A stretch of DNA of 64,000 bases from Candidatus Nitrospira nitrificans (GCF_001458775.1 NZ_CZPZ01000035.1:98640-162639), one strand, 5' to 3'; positions 8,979 through 19,114 are shown, counted from the stretch's first letter. The notes: generated by a model not told the origin, from the letters alone. Numbers and translations: made by a program.

Positions 8979-9319
8979 GTGCTTGTAACCTCCACGCAGT
9001 TATGATCGCCCCCTCTGCTACGGCCTTCATGTGCGCAGTCGGCATTACAGATTTCATTCCGTGATGCGACCTAGCGACTCTCAAACAGTCTTGCAGGAAC
9101 TTTGCCCATGACTTGTTCACACCGTTCGCCGGCAAACTGCGCCCGGGTAGACAAATTCACTTCCTAGGTCTTGTGAGGGTGGGTGGCGCGGGGGACTGAC
9201 AAAGGACAGGCTGTCTTCTTCCGGACAACTTGTTTCCGGGCGCCGGCGCATGAGAGCCGCAATGGTAGCTGTGTCGATTGCTCAATCACTACTAACTCAA
9301 ATAGGCGACGTTCCACAGG
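8979..9319. other. Intergenic region between DUF4383 and pyruvate oxidase genes
   Basis: About 340 bases with no convincing gene. A CCTAGG-containing stretch at 9162-9177 resembles half of the dyad described elsewhere but does not fit the full consensus. Confidence 0.4.
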
Positions 9320-11071
9320 TCAGATCACTTCACGGATCTTGTTCTCAATCACGGTCTTGATAATTTCCATCCTATCCTTCTGCCCACGCGCCATGGATTT
9401 TGTGAACTGCCATGCCTGGTCGGAGCTGATTTTCCCAGGCAACGGCGGTTCGTACGGATCGACCGTGGCTTCCACGACCGCCGGTCCCTCGTGCGCAAAA
9501 GCCTCACGCAGAACAGATCCCACCTGCGCTGGGTCATCGACGGTATATCCCTTTGCGCCACATGCTCGCGCGACAGCGGCAAAGTCAATCGGCTGCAAAT
9601 CCACCCCGTGCTGGGGATTGCCCTCAAATGCGATCTGTTCCCACTTGATCATGCCGAATGAATTGTTTTTCATGACCACCACTTTGACGGGGAGACGATA
9701 TTTCACGATGGTGGCGAGTTCGCCCATCAGCATCGTAAGCCCTCCATCACCGGCGAAACAGACGACCTGCCGTCCAGGATGCGCCACGGCCGCTCCGATG
9801 CTATAGGGCAATCCATTCGCCATCGTGGCCAACGTCCCGGATACCGAAAATTGCATGGTGCCCCGGATTTTGATGTGCCGCGCCGCCCATGTCGTGACGG
9901 TGCCCGTGTCGCAACAGATGATCGCATCGTCCGCCAGGACCTCATTCAGTTGATGGGCGACGACCTGGGGCTTCAATGGGGTGTCGGACCGTGTCCCCCG
10001 TTCCTCCATCAGCTGATTCCACTGTTTCATATGCCCCTGGGCCCGTTCGAGAAAACTCCGGTCTCGTTTAGACTGAAGGAGCGGAAGCAACGCTCGCAAG
10101 ACATCCCAACATTGACCGACCAACCCCACCTCCACCGGATACCGCAATCCGATCCGGGCCGAATCGATGTCGATCTGTACGGCTCTCGCCTGTCCTGGTT
10201 TCGGATAGAATTCGAGATAGGGAAAACTGCTCCCCGCGATAATGAGCGTATCGCACGCTTCCATCGCATCCTGGGACGGGGCCGTACCCAATAATCCGAT
10301 CCCGCCGGTCGTGTATGGATGATCGTCCGGCACGACCGCTTTGCCGAGTAACGGCTTGACGATCGGGGCGCCAAGCAATTCCGCCAACGTGACGATCTCC
10401 TGGCTCGCCGCCAGACTTCCACGGCCGGCCAAGATCACGATCTTCGTGCCGGCATGGATCAACGCGGCGGCGCGCTCGAGCTGCGCTTTCCCCGGGAGGG
10501 GCAATGCTTCGCTGTACAGGTCGCCGCTGTGATCAGGCACATTGGCCTTCGATCGAGCTCCGTCGGCAGGCCAATCCTGGATATCTTTTGGAATCGTGAT
10601 GTGGGCGACCGTTCTCTTCGAAAGAGCTGTTTTGATGGCCTCATCCACCACGTTGCAGACATGCGCCGGTCCCATGACCCGCTCGCTGTACGAGGCGACA
10701 TCACTGAAGACTCGTTCCAAAGACACATCTTGTTGATAATGGGTGCCGATGAGATCGTGAAACGTATGGCCCGTAATCGCCAAGACCGGCTGACCGTCGA
10801 ATTTGGCATCGTACAGGCCGTTCAGGAGGTGGACCCCGCCTGGTCCTGATGTCGCGAGGCAGACTCCCAGCTTCCGAGCGAACTTCGCATAGCCGCATGC
10901 GGCGAGCGCCGCGGCTTCCTCATGTCGCACTTGAATGAGCCTGATCTCGTCGCGATGGGTCCGCAATGCTTCGTAAATGCCGTTGATGCCGTCTCCGGGC
11001 AGGGCGAAGATGGTGTCGACCTTCCAGGCGATCAAGCGCTCGACCAGCAAGTCGGCAACTGTGTGTGTCAT
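9320..11071 (-). CDS. Thiamine-diphosphate-dependent pyruvate oxidase/dehydrogenase (quinone) type
   Basis: The 583-residue product has the three-domain layout of pyruvate oxidases such as PoxB. The N-terminal ThDP-pyrimidine domain (1-170) holds the catalytic Glu in RHEEAAALA, the middle domain spans about 190-320, and the C-terminal ThDP-diphosphate domain holds GDGGLTMLMGEL followed about 30 residues later by NNSFG, the metal and ThDP motif. PoxB decarboxylates pyruvate to acetate and CO2 with electrons passed through FAD to quinone. Acetolactate synthase is less likely, as the N terminus matches the PoxB type. No lipid-binding C-terminal helix is obvious. The start follows GAAAGG. It lies next to glycogen and trehalose genes. 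Confidence 0.75.
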   Translation of the reverse strand: MTHTVADLLVERLIAWKVDTIFALPGDGINGIYEALRTHRDEIRLIQVRHEEAAALAACGYAKFARKLGVCLATSGPGGVHLLNGLYDAKFDGQPVLAITGHTFHDLIGTHYQQDVSLERVFSDVASYSERVMGPAHVCNVVDEAIKTALSKRTVAHITIPKDIQDWPADGARSKANVPDHSGDLYSEALPLPGKAQLERAAALIHAGTKIVILAGRGSLAASQEIVTLAELLGAPIVKPLLGKAVVPDDHPYTTGGIGLLGTAPSQDAMEACDTLIIAGSSFPYLEFYPKPGQARAVQIDIDSARIGLRYPVEVGLVGQCWDVLRALLPLLQSKRDRSFLERAQGHMKQWNQLMEERGTRSDTPLKPQVVAHQLNEVLADDAIICCDTGTVTTWAARHIKIRGTMQFSVSGTLATMANGLPYSIGAAVAHPGRQVVCFAGDGGLTMLMGELATIVKYRLPVKVVVMKNNSFGMIKWEQIAFEGNPQHGVDLQPIDFAAVARACGAKGYTVDDPAQVGSVLREAFAHEGPAVVEATVDPYEPPLPGKISSDQAWQFTKSMARGQKDRMEIIKTVIENKIREVI

Positions 11072-11203
11072 AAAGTAAGGCCTTTCACCATAGGAGATCT
11101 GAAGACCAGGTTGAGCGGAAGAGGCCGTGCCTCGCTTTTCACAGCCGGCCGATCACTACGTGATCGATGTATACGGCATGACGTCCACCATCTCTCTACA
11201 CGA

Positions 11204-11926
11204 TCAATGAGCAAGCAACCGTTTGAGCTCGCTCGCGTTTTGCACGGCGTAACCAGCCTCGTCGTTGTCGAAATAGACGTATGCAGCCGACAGTTGTTGA
11301 CTCCACCGATCGAGCCGGCGAGCCCACGCTCGCATCGCAGCCGATGAATACTTGCCTTGATACCGCCGCTCCGGTCCGTGCAGGCGCACATAGGCGAAGT
11401 CGGCCGTGACGACCATCGGCGTTCGAAATCCCCCCAGCTCATAGAGACAGAAGGCTGCGTTGTGATGCCGCAACGTTCGATACACAGCCGAGGAATGCCA
11501 GCTCGCGTCTCGGAATTCGAAACTGTAGCGATACCCCGGCGGCAAGGCTTCGAGAAACGCGGTCAGACGTTCGACGTTGCAGTGCCAACGAGGCGGCAAT
11601 TGAAACAGGATCGGCCCCAATTTGTGTCCAAGCCGATCGATCAACGGCATGAATCGTTCGAGAATCGTATCGGGATCCGTCAATTTCTTTCGATGCGTAA
11701 TGAACCGGCTCCCCTTGACGGAGAAACGGAAATTGTCCGGAGTCGTCCTGCCCCAGGTCTCCAAGATGCCTGCCGTCGGGAGATGGTAGAAACTATTGTT
11801 GATTTCAACGGAATCGAAGTCTCTGACATAGAACTTCAACATGTGGGCAGACGGCAGCTTTTCAGGGTAGTAGGGCCCTCGCCAATGTCGGTAGTGCCAC
11901 CCCGATGTTCCAATCCGAAGTTCCAT
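11204..11926 (-). CDS. DUF72 (YecE-like) protein
   Basis: The 240-residue product opens with LRIGTSGWHYRHWRGPYYP, the signature of DUF72. It continues with the family's TIM-barrel motifs: FDSVEINNSFYHLP, FRFSVKGSRFITH, LGPILFQLPP, and near the end YVYFDNDEAGYAVQNA. The biochemical function is unknown. It lies between the glycogen debranching gene (39 bp upstream) and the pyruvate oxidase gene, all on the minus strand, so it may be part of the same transcript. Confidence 0.85.
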   Translation of the reverse strand: MELRIGTSGWHYRHWRGPYYPEKLPSAHMLKFYVRDFDSVEINNSFYHLPTAGILETWGRTTPDNFRFSVKGSRFITHRKKLTDPDTILERFMPLIDRLGHKLGPILFQLPPRWHCNVERLTAFLEALPPGYRYSFEFRDASWHSSAVYRTLRHHNAAFCLYELGGFRTPMVVTADFAYVRLHGPERRYQGKYSSAAMRAWARRLDRWSQQLSAAYVYFDNDEAGYAVQNASELKRLLAH

Positions 11927-11965
11927 TCGAGCCTCGAGTCGGTACGCTTCTTTCCTCCGCCCGCC

Positions 11966-14011
11966 TCACGCGTCTTCGGGCTGTTGTTTGGTCTTTTGAT
12001 ACGCTCGCAGCACCTCGGCGACACTCCAGGCCTGCGCGATACAGCCTCGGGGCGCATACGGCGGTTCGGCATCGAATATTTCACTGATCGTTCCGAGGCC
12101 GTCCTCGCTCAAATGGGCTCGGAATCCGTCCAACAGCCGGCGAGCCTCGACCCGGTCCAGACCGGCCTTCAACCACGCGTCGATGTAAGGACCGATGAGC
12201 CATGCCCACACCGTGCCTTGGTGATAGGCGGCGTCGCGGGCTCTCAAATCTCCGAAGTACATGGATTTATAGTCACGATGCCCCGGCGCCAGGGTTCTCA
12301 GACCGAACGGTGTCAGAAGCTTGTCGCGGACGACGGAAAGGACCTGTGTCCAGCGGTCCTTGTTCAAGATCGGATGACGCAATGAAACCGTCAGCACCTG
12401 GTTGGGCCGAAGGCTGGCGTCATCGCCGGACTCTCCGTCAATGACGTCGTACAGGTACCCGCCGGCTTCGTACCAGAACCGGCCGTTGAACGAATCTTCG
12501 ATCTGTTTCGCCATCCCCTGCCAGCGTTCGGGACGGTCTCCCGCCGCTTCCGCCCATTGCCCCATCAAGCACACCGCGTTGTGCCAGAGCGCTTGAACCT
12601 CCACCGGCTTACCTCGCCGCGGCGTCACGATCCAACCGTCTACTTGGGCATCCATCCAGGTCAGCGCATGCCCGTCGGCTCCGGACCGCATCAATCCATC
12701 CCGTGGATCCATACCGATGCCGAAGCGCGTCCCATTCACATGATGTTCCATGACCTGGACCAATGCCGGGTACAGGGCCACCATTGTGTCTCGATCGTTC
12801 GTGACTTCGTAGTAACGATCCAATGCATGGAAGTACCATAGGGTCGCATCCACCGTATGATAGAGCCCGGTTCGCTCGCCTTCCGGAAACAGGTTGGGAA
12901 TCAAGCCGTCACGGATATACCGCGCGAAGGTGAGCAAAATGGCTCGCGCTTCACGGTGTCGATTCGTGGAAAGCGTCAGCCCTTCCAGACTGATCATCGT
13001 GTCCCGGCCCCAGTCGGTAAACCAGTGGTATCCCGCCATCACGGTGCGCGCGACATCGGCGGAGGCTTCCGCCAGCGCCTGTTCTTCCCGACGGCTGCCC
13101 GGGAAGACGATAAACTGATCCGCTGCCAGACCGAGAAGCAGCTCGAACTCTTCTTTCTCTCCCGGCCATTGCGACATCCACTTCTGCAACCGATCGCGCT
13201 CGCCGGAAAGTACGGCATCCGAGCCGCGCTCAAGCATCTCCCACGGCTCCATGCTGGCCACGAACGCCACGGAGCGGTCTTGTTCCAACTCGATCGAAAA
13301 ATAGCCTGGGCTGAACAAGTTCTCGACGTGCGGCGATCCTCGGTCACGGTCCACCCGATAGGAAATCTCCGTGCTGATCGTATGATCGGCGATAAATACG
13401 CCGCCCTCCGGCCGAAGACACAATTTCATGGCCGGCACTCCGTCGCAAAGATGCACCTCATAACATCCGCCCACGATCGTGAGTGGAAACGGAGATTGGC
13501 GAGCCTCGCTCAAAGGAGCATCCGGCCTGCGAAAGGTCACAAAGGGGCGTAGTCTTAATCTGAGCGGATCGCCTGCCTCCAGGCGATACTCCACATATAC
13601 GGAATTCTGACCGTAGGGCATGATGATCCGTTTACTCAGTCGGCGCCCGTGAAACGCATACTGCCAAGTCGGGGTTTGCCACTCCCGGCGAAACTCCGTG
13701 AGGTATCGCGGCAAATCTGAATCAAGCCTTCCGTCCGCATGCTCGGCTCCGCTCAATATCACACGTGTATCGCCGATCTCGGCTTCGTCGTCGAGTCGGG
13801 GGACCACGATGGTGCGTCCTCTCGGAGACGGCAAGTCGGGCACAAACACACCATGGTACCGGCGGGTGGCCACATTCATCAGGGAACCGGATGCGTACCC
13901 GCCCAATCCGTTGGTGACCAACCATTCGCGGGACAGCAACTTCATCACATCTTCATCGGAACGCCAGGGGACGACGATGGTCGGCGAGGGCGCGCGGCAT
14001 ACCTCATCCAT
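11966..14011 (-). CDS. Glycogen debranching enzyme, archaeal type (amylo-alpha-1,6-glucosidase)
   Basis: The 681-residue product has the N-terminal GDE domain (about 20-250; LVTNGLGGYASGSL and RRYHGVFVP are signature motifs) and a C-terminal (alpha/alpha)6 domain (about 280-675). The latter carries GYHWFTDWGRDTMISLEGL, and near the end YHQGTVWAWLIGPYIDAW. Enzymes of this family (GH133-like) hydrolyse alpha-1,6 branch points of glycogen. Its start overlaps the end of treZ by 8 bp, so translation is probably coupled. It would feed linear maltooligosaccharides to the TreY/TreZ pathway. The ATG follows GAGGGCGAGC. Confidence 0.88.
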   Translation of the reverse strand: MDEVCRAPSPTIVVPWRSDEDVMKLLSREWLVTNGLGGYASGSLMNVATRRYHGVFVPDLPSPRGRTIVVPRLDDEAEIGDTRVILSGAEHADGRLDSDLPRYLTEFRREWQTPTWQYAFHGRRLSKRIIMPYGQNSVYVEYRLEAGDPLRLRLRPFVTFRRPDAPLSEARQSPFPLTIVGGCYEVHLCDGVPAMKLCLRPEGGVFIADHTISTEISYRVDRDRGSPHVENLFSPGYFSIELEQDRSVAFVASMEPWEMLERGSDAVLSGERDRLQKWMSQWPGEKEEFELLLGLAADQFIVFPGSRREEQALAEASADVARTVMAGYHWFTDWGRDTMISLEGLTLSTNRHREARAILLTFARYIRDGLIPNLFPEGERTGLYHTVDATLWYFHALDRYYEVTNDRDTMVALYPALVQVMEHHVNGTRFGIGMDPRDGLMRSGADGHALTWMDAQVDGWIVTPRRGKPVEVQALWHNAVCLMGQWAEAAGDRPERWQGMAKQIEDSFNGRFWYEAGGYLYDVIDGESGDDASLRPNQVLTVSLRHPILNKDRWTQVLSVVRDKLLTPFGLRTLAPGHRDYKSMYFGDLRARDAAYHQGTVWAWLIGPYIDAWLKAGLDRVEARRLLDGFRAHLSEDGLGTISEIFDAEPPYAPRGCIAQAWSVAEVLRAYQKTKQQPEDA

Positions 14012-15944
14012 GCTCGCCCTCTTGGGCTAGTGCGGCGACGCCCGATTCCGCTCGAAAGAGCCAAGCCGATTCCGATGGGATATGCCATCCTTGTTCCGTG
14101 AGCGGATTAGGCGCGCCCGGACCTCCGTAGCGGGGATCGTCGCTTGACCACATCAACCGCCAATCCCCGTTTGATTGTGGAGCGAGCAAGGGCTCGGGGG
14201 CAGGCACGTAGTGGAGATCTGGTCCAAGATTGAGAAGTAAAAGACGATCACAACCATCGGCTTCAAAGTACCGTAGTGCCAATGCCTGGGGACCCAATAC
14301 CGCGCCATCCACCCGTGCTCGATCCTGAGAGGAGATCACGATGTCTTCGCGGCGAAGACGCAAGAGATCATAATGGAGGCGATACACAGGAGCCTGGGTG
14401 TCATCATCGGTAAAGTTCAACTTCGATCGCTCGAATGTCATGGAATCATTTGGATCCGAGATGGCCTGTTGGGCGTCCCGAGTGGCATAACTCGGAAACT
14501 GACTGAGGAACGTTTTGCGCCCCTGAAACACCTGGGAGCCGATCTCCTCTCCCGCATAATCGACGAAAAATTGGAAGGGGTTCGATACCCCCGATTCTTG
14601 CCCCATGAAGAGCATCGGCGTTTGCGGAGCCAAAAGAAGAAGCGCAAGGAGCGCGCGATACCGTCCCGGACTCGTTTGCAGATGCAATCGTTCGCCGTGC
14701 ACGCTGTTACCGACTTGATCATGGTTTTGAAGATAAAAGACAAAGCCGTTGGCCGGTTCGTCCTTCACCGTCGTGCCTCGCGGCTTGCGTTGCCAGTCGT
14801 ACCGCTGCCCTTGATACAAGAAGCAGCGCTTCAGCAACGAAATCAGTTCCTGTGGACTACCATGGTAGTCCGTGTAATAGGCTTCTCTCCGGCCGGTCGC
14901 CGCCACCCGACAGGCATGATGGAAATCGTCGCTCCAGACAGCGTCCAACCCCCACCCCCCTTGCTCCACCGGCTGAATGGCGCGAATCTCCTGACTCTCG
15001 CACTCTCCGATCAGTATCACGGTTCGTGGTTGCGCCACCTGCCGGACTCGTTGAGAGATCTCTCCTAGAATGTGTGTCTCGCTGAAATCATGAATGGCCT
15101 GGGTGGCGTCGAGTCGCAATCCGTCGAGATGGAATTCGTGAATCCAATAGCACGCATTATCGACAAAAAATCGTCGCACCTCCCGGGATCCTGGCCCGTC
15201 AAAGTTGATCGCCTGTCCCCATTCATTGGGGTGACGATCCGTGAGATACTCGTCGCTGAAGCTGGGAATATAGTTCCCGTCCGGGCCGAAATGGTTGTAC
15301 ACCACGTCGAGAATCACGCCCAAGCCCCGTCGATGAGCCGCGTCGACGAATCGCCTGAAGGCGTGATGGTTGCCATAGACATGAGCCGGGGCAAACAGGT
15401 CCACGCCGTCATATCCCCAGTTCCACCGCCCTGGAAATTCCGCCACGGGCATCACTTCCAAGAGAGTCACGCCCAAGCTCTTGAGCCCGTCCAATTTCTC
15501 AATCGCCGCATCGAACGTGCCTTCCCGTGTGAACGCTCCGATATGCATTTCATACACCACCTGTCCCTGCATACGGACGCCTTCCCATTCTTGATCGGTC
15601 CATTCGTATTCAGACGGATCGACGATGAGCGACGGGCCATGTGGCCCCTCAGGCTGGAATCTTGAACAGGGATCGGGAAGGGCTATTCCCCCGTCCATTC
15701 GATAACGATATGTCATTCCTGCTTGGGCATCGGCCACCTGTCCTGAAAAGTATCCCCTCGCCTCTTTGGTTAACGGACAGACGCGGTTATCCGGCAGCAG
15801 CACGTCCACATCCGTCGCCTTGGGGGCCCACACTCTGAAATGCACGCCATTCTGCTCGACAGTAGCCCCTAGCATCATTCGCCATGGACTGACATTCGAC
15901 CGGTGTGAATCAGCACTGCCTGCCACAGTCATACTTGATTGCAT
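14004..15944 (-). CDS. treZ: Malto-oligosyltrehalose trehalohydrolase
   Basis: TreZ hydrolyses maltooligosyltrehalose to trehalose and a shortened glucan. The 646-residue product has an N-terminal E-set/CBM48 domain (VHFRVWAPKATDVDVLL), a GH13 barrel with catalytic Asp in GLRLDATQAI, Glu in LIGECES and Asp in LQNHDQVG, and a beta-rich C-terminal domain. The frame stays open to an ATG at 16058, but that stretch covers a CTAGGG dyad at 16024-16039 and is not family-like, so I prefer the ATG at 15944. The next start, inside MMLGATV at 15878, is also possible. Stop and start overlap with the debranching enzyme gene downstream. Confidence 0.9.
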   Translation of the reverse strand: MQSSMTVAGSADSHRSNVSPWRMMLGATVEQNGVHFRVWAPKATDVDVLLPDNRVCPLTKEARGYFSGQVADAQAGMTYRYRMDGGIALPDPCSRFQPEGPHGPSLIVDPSEYEWTDQEWEGVRMQGQVVYEMHIGAFTREGTFDAAIEKLDGLKSLGVTLLEVMPVAEFPGRWNWGYDGVDLFAPAHVYGNHHAFRRFVDAAHRRGLGVILDVVYNHFGPDGNYIPSFSDEYLTDRHPNEWGQAINFDGPGSREVRRFFVDNACYWIHEFHLDGLRLDATQAIHDFSETHILGEISQRVRQVAQPRTVILIGECESQEIRAIQPVEQGGWGLDAVWSDDFHHACRVAATGRREAYYTDYHGSPQELISLLKRCFLYQGQRYDWQRKPRGTTVKDEPANGFVFYLQNHDQVGNSVHGERLHLQTSPGRYRALLALLLLAPQTPMLFMGQESGVSNPFQFFVDYAGEEIGSQVFQGRKTFLSQFPSYATRDAQQAISDPNDSMTFERSKLNFTDDDTQAPVYRLHYDLLRLRREDIVISSQDRARVDGAVLGPQALALRYFEADGCDRLLLLNLGPDLHYVPAPEPLLAPQSNGDWRLMWSSDDPRYGGPGAPNPLTEQGWHIPSESAWLFRAESGVAALAQEGEHG

Positions 15945-16023
15945 CGATCCGCCCCGAAACCGCCGTATCGTGGTGTCGCCAGCATACCCCCTGTTGGATA
16001 TCAAACCTCCACCAGGTCCCGTA

Positions 16024-16039
16024 CTGGGGAACCCACTAG
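16024..16039 (-). promoter_or_regulatory. CTAGGG dyad site upstream of treZ
   Basis: Gene-oriented CTAGTGGGTTCCCCAG, an imperfect 16-bp palindrome. It lies 80 bp before the preferred treZ start and about 90 bp before glgX on the other strand, so it could serve either gene. Confidence 0.55.
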
Positions 16040-16128
16040 TTTCAATCGAACCTTCCACACGTTACACGTACTGACTACGTACCTGATCGTGGACAGATCC
16101 GCGGCAGGAGCCTTTGGAGGATACCCGT

Positions 16129-18270
16129 ATGCGAATCTGGCCTGGCAGTCCCTATCCTCTCGGAGCGACATGGGATGGACAAGGGGTGAATTTCGCGATC
16201 TTCTCTGAAAACGCCACCAAGGTTGAACTGTGTCTGTATAACGAACCGCAGGACACCCAACCCATCGCGTGTATCCCGATCGAGGAACGGACCGACGAGG
16301 TCTGGCATCTCTATTTACCCGAGGGGATGCCCGGACAGTATTATGGCTATCGCGTCCATGGCCCCTATGATCCGGCGCAAGGCCATCGCTTTAATCCCGC
16401 CAAGGTCCTCCTTGATCCCTATGCCAAGGCCCTATCGGGAACCATCCATTGGTCGGATGAAATGTTCGGGTATCCCATCGGCCATGAGAATGCGGATCTC
16501 GAGCGTGACGATCGTGACAATACGGCCTTTATCCCCAAAAGCGTCGTGGTGGACACGGCCTTCACGTGGGGCAACGACCGCCTCCTGCGCACGGCCTGGG
16601 ATCGGACGGTGATTTATGAAGTTCACGTCAAGGGGTTGACCGCTAGGCATCCGGACGTGCCGGAATCGCAGCGTGGAACATACCTTGGCTTGACCTCACC
16701 GGTCATTTTGGATCATTTCAAGCAGCTGGGCATCACGGCGGTTGAGCTGCTTCCCGTCCAACATTTCGTCAGCGATCGGTACTTGACGGATAAACATCTC
16801 AGCAATTATTGGGGCTACAACTCCATAGGGTTTTTTGCGCCGGATATCCGGTACGCATCGGCGCACACGCACGGTCGCCATATCCGTGAATTTAAGACGA
16901 TGGTGAAGACCCTTCACAATGAAGGGATCGAGGTGATTTTGGACGTGGTGTACAACCATACGGCCGAGGGCAATCAGCTGGGCCCGACTCTCTGCTTCCG
17001 GGGCATCGATAACGCCGCGTACTACCGATTGGTCGATAACGACAAGCGGTACTACATGGATTACACGGGCACGGGAAACACCTTGAATATGAATCACCCG
17101 CGAGTCCTCCAGCTCATCATGGACAGCCTTCGATACTGGGTGCAGGAGATGCACGTGGACGGCTTTCGGTTCGATTTGGCCTCCACGCTCGCGCGCGAGC
17201 TTCATGACGTCAACCGCCTCGGCACGTTTTTCGACATCATCCATCAGGATCCCGTGCTGTCCCAGGTCAAGCTCATTGCGGAGCCATGGGACTTGGCGTC
17301 CGGCGGATATCAAGTCGGCAACTTCCCATTGGGCTGGGCGGAATGGAACGATCGTTATCGAGACACGATTCGTCGGTATTGGAAAGGAGACGGAGGACAA
17401 GTCGCCGAGTTGGGTTATCGATTAACAGGGAGCAGCGACTTGTATGAACAAAGCGGCAAACGCCCCTATGCGAGCATTAACTTCGTGACGGCACACGACG
17501 GTTTCACATTGAAAGATCTGGTTTCCTACAATCAGAAGCACAACGAAGCCAACCAAGAAGAGAACCGCGACGGCAGCGACAATAACAACAGCTGGAATTG
17601 CGGGGCTGAAGGCGGCACGGAGAATCCTGATATTTTGGCCCTTCGAGAGCGGCAAAAGCGCAATCTCATGGCGACCCTTTTTCTCTCTCAGGGAGTTCCC
17701 ATGCTCTGTGGAGGAGACGAGATCGGGCGGACTCAACAGGGGAACAACAATGCGTACTGTCAGGACAACGAGACCAGCTGGTTCGACTGGAAGCTCCACA
17801 AAAGTGCACGGGAGTTCTTGTCGTTTACGCGGCAGTTAATCCGCCTTCGCAGGGAACATCCGGTGCTCCGGCGCCGTCTGTTTTTTCAGGGGCAACGTAT
17901 CCATCGTTCGGAAGTGAAGGATATCGAGTGGTTCAAACCCGACGGCCAGGGAATGACTGATCAGGACTGGCATGGCGATCATGCGCGATGCTTGGGGGTC
18001 CGGCTGGCGGGAGATGCCATAAAGGAGAAGGATTACAAAGGCCAACCTATCACGGGAGACACGCTCCTGATTCTCTTGAATGCTCATCACGAAGCCGTTC
18101 CTTTTATACTGCCCGCGCATCGCAGCGGGGTTCGATGGGAACCTATATTAGACACGGCCATCCAAGAGATCGATGAGAATGGGGACGAGTATCGCCAATT
18201 CCACGGTGGAGAACCTTACAATCTTCAAGCGCGATCCCTGGCAGTGCTCCGGTTGAGACGGAAACATTAG
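16129..18270 (+). CDS. glgX: Glycogen debranching enzyme GlgX (isoamylase type)
   Basis: GlgX hydrolyses alpha-1,6 branches of phosphorylase-trimmed glycogen. The 713-residue product has an N-terminal CBM48 domain (MRIWPGSPYPLGATWDGQG...) and a GH13 barrel with the catalytic residues in GFRFDLAS (Asp), LIAEPWD (Glu) and VTAHDGFT (Asp). It also carries family-typical stretches such as WGYNSIGFFAPD and CGGDEIGRTQQGNNNAYCQD. The start is the ATG at 16129 behind TTGGAGG; an upstream TTG in frame sits inside that binding site. It is divergent from treZ across a region with a dyad site. A stop-overlapping dyad follows it. Confidence 0.92.
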   Translation: MRIWPGSPYPLGATWDGQGVNFAIFSENATKVELCLYNEPQDTQPIACIPIEERTDEVWHLYLPEGMPGQYYGYRVHGPYDPAQGHRFNPAKVLLDPYAKALSGTIHWSDEMFGYPIGHENADLERDDRDNTAFIPKSVVVDTAFTWGNDRLLRTAWDRTVIYEVHVKGLTARHPDVPESQRGTYLGLTSPVILDHFKQLGITAVELLPVQHFVSDRYLTDKHLSNYWGYNSIGFFAPDIRYASAHTHGRHIREFKTMVKTLHNEGIEVILDVVYNHTAEGNQLGPTLCFRGIDNAAYYRLVDNDKRYYMDYTGTGNTLNMNHPRVLQLIMDSLRYWVQEMHVDGFRFDLASTLARELHDVNRLGTFFDIIHQDPVLSQVKLIAEPWDLASGGYQVGNFPLGWAEWNDRYRDTIRRYWKGDGGQVAELGYRLTGSSDLYEQSGKRPYASINFVTAHDGFTLKDLVSYNQKHNEANQEENRDGSDNNNSWNCGAEGGTENPDILALRERQKRNLMATLFLSQGVPMLCGGDEIGRTQQGNNNAYCQDNETSWFDWKLHKSAREFLSFTRQLIRLRREHPVLRRRLFFQGQRIHRSEVKDIEWFKPDGQGMTDQDWHGDHARCLGVRLAGDAIKEKDYKGQPITGDTLLILLNAHHEAVPFILPAHRSGVRWEPILDTAIQEIDENGDEYRQFHGGEPYNLQARSLAVLRLRRKH

Positions 18271-18282
18271 GGCTGGTCCGAG
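18267..18282 (+). promoter_or_regulatory. CTAGGG dyad site upstream of the exported protein at 18350
   Basis: TTAGGGCTGGTCCGAG overlaps the stop codon of glgX and lies 67 bp before the ATG at 18350. It keeps the outer half-site bases of the recurring palindrome. Confidence 0.4.
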
Positions 18283-18349
18283 TGATTCGGAATCATCATC
18301 ATGTGTTTTGGCATGTGTTGTAGATAGATGCATGGAAAGGAGATCGCCA

Positions 18350-18886
18350 ATGGTAATCAATCTTCTGCGTGACGGAATCTTTGCGCTGATGGTCGTCGTG
18401 CTAGGAGCATACACCGCACAGTCCGAAGAGACCGCTCCACTTCACCGAAGCCTTCAAGGCACCGTCGTCGAGAAAGGCGGCGCTCTTGCCGTGAAGGTCC
18501 CCGACGGCACGGTCTACCAACTGAACACCAACCGATCGCTCCGGCATGGTCATAAGCCGCCGCAGCTGGGAGAGGAAGTGACGGTCGTCATCGATGAAAA
18601 TAATGCGGTACTCGAAGTCCATCCGAAGGGAAGCAAGATGAATCATAGGTTTATAACCGGGGATATAGTGTCGGTAGGGCTTCGACAAGGAACGATCACC
18701 TTGAAGACGGCGAAAGGGGAACAGTCTTTTCCTTTGGAGAAACGGGAAATGTCGGCATCGGTACGGGATGGATCGACGGTGACGGTAGAAATCAATGAAG
18801 CGGGAAGTGTCATTGACGTACATCCTGAAGAGCACCGGCAGCTGGATCCCAACGAGAAAAGCACGCCGATCAACCGATCGCATTAG
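18350..18886 (+). CDS. Exported protein with two small beta-rich modules
   Basis: The 178-residue product starts behind AAAGGAGA and has a signal peptide (about residues 1-24). Two similar modules follow (about 32-87 and 95-150), each with the order hydrophobic strand, G-x-V/I, charged turn, strand, GEEVTVVIDE or GSTVTVEINE, and I/L-x-VHP. The same module appears singly in the exported proteins at 33914, 39517, 55228 and 60056. An OB-like or SH3-like fold is my guess from the strand pattern; no function is known. The C-terminal tail is hydrophilic. Confidence 0.6.
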   Translation: MVINLLRDGIFALMVVVLGAYTAQSEETAPLHRSLQGTVVEKGGALAVKVPDGTVYQLNTNRSLRHGHKPPQLGEEVTVVIDENNAVLEVHPKGSKMNHRFITGDIVSVGLRQGTITLKTAKGEQSFPLEKREMSASVRDGSTVTVEINEAGSVIDVHPEEHRQLDPNEKSTPINRSH

Positions 18887-18894
18887 CTGAACGC

Positions 18895-18920
18895 TCCGGC
18901 AGGGCGCCGGAACCGTTTTC
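18895..18920 (+). terminator. Likely Rho-independent terminator
   Basis: A 6-bp GC stem (TCCGGC/GCCGGA, 5-base loop) is followed by ACCGTTTTC, 10 bp after the stop of the exported protein gene. Confidence 0.45.
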
Positions 18921-19114
18921 GGACGCATCCCGCATCCGATACCGACTACCGGCGCCCATGCTCGGGTTTGCAATTCCGATTGCGGCAGCGTGGCAGGCGA
19001 GATTCTCAGCATGACAACCATTCACTTCGCCGCGCCCTTCGCACGCATGGAGAGAATGGCCCGGTCCGGGAGAAACCTCTTTCAAACTATGCGGCCGGCG
19101 CAGCGCGCTATGAA

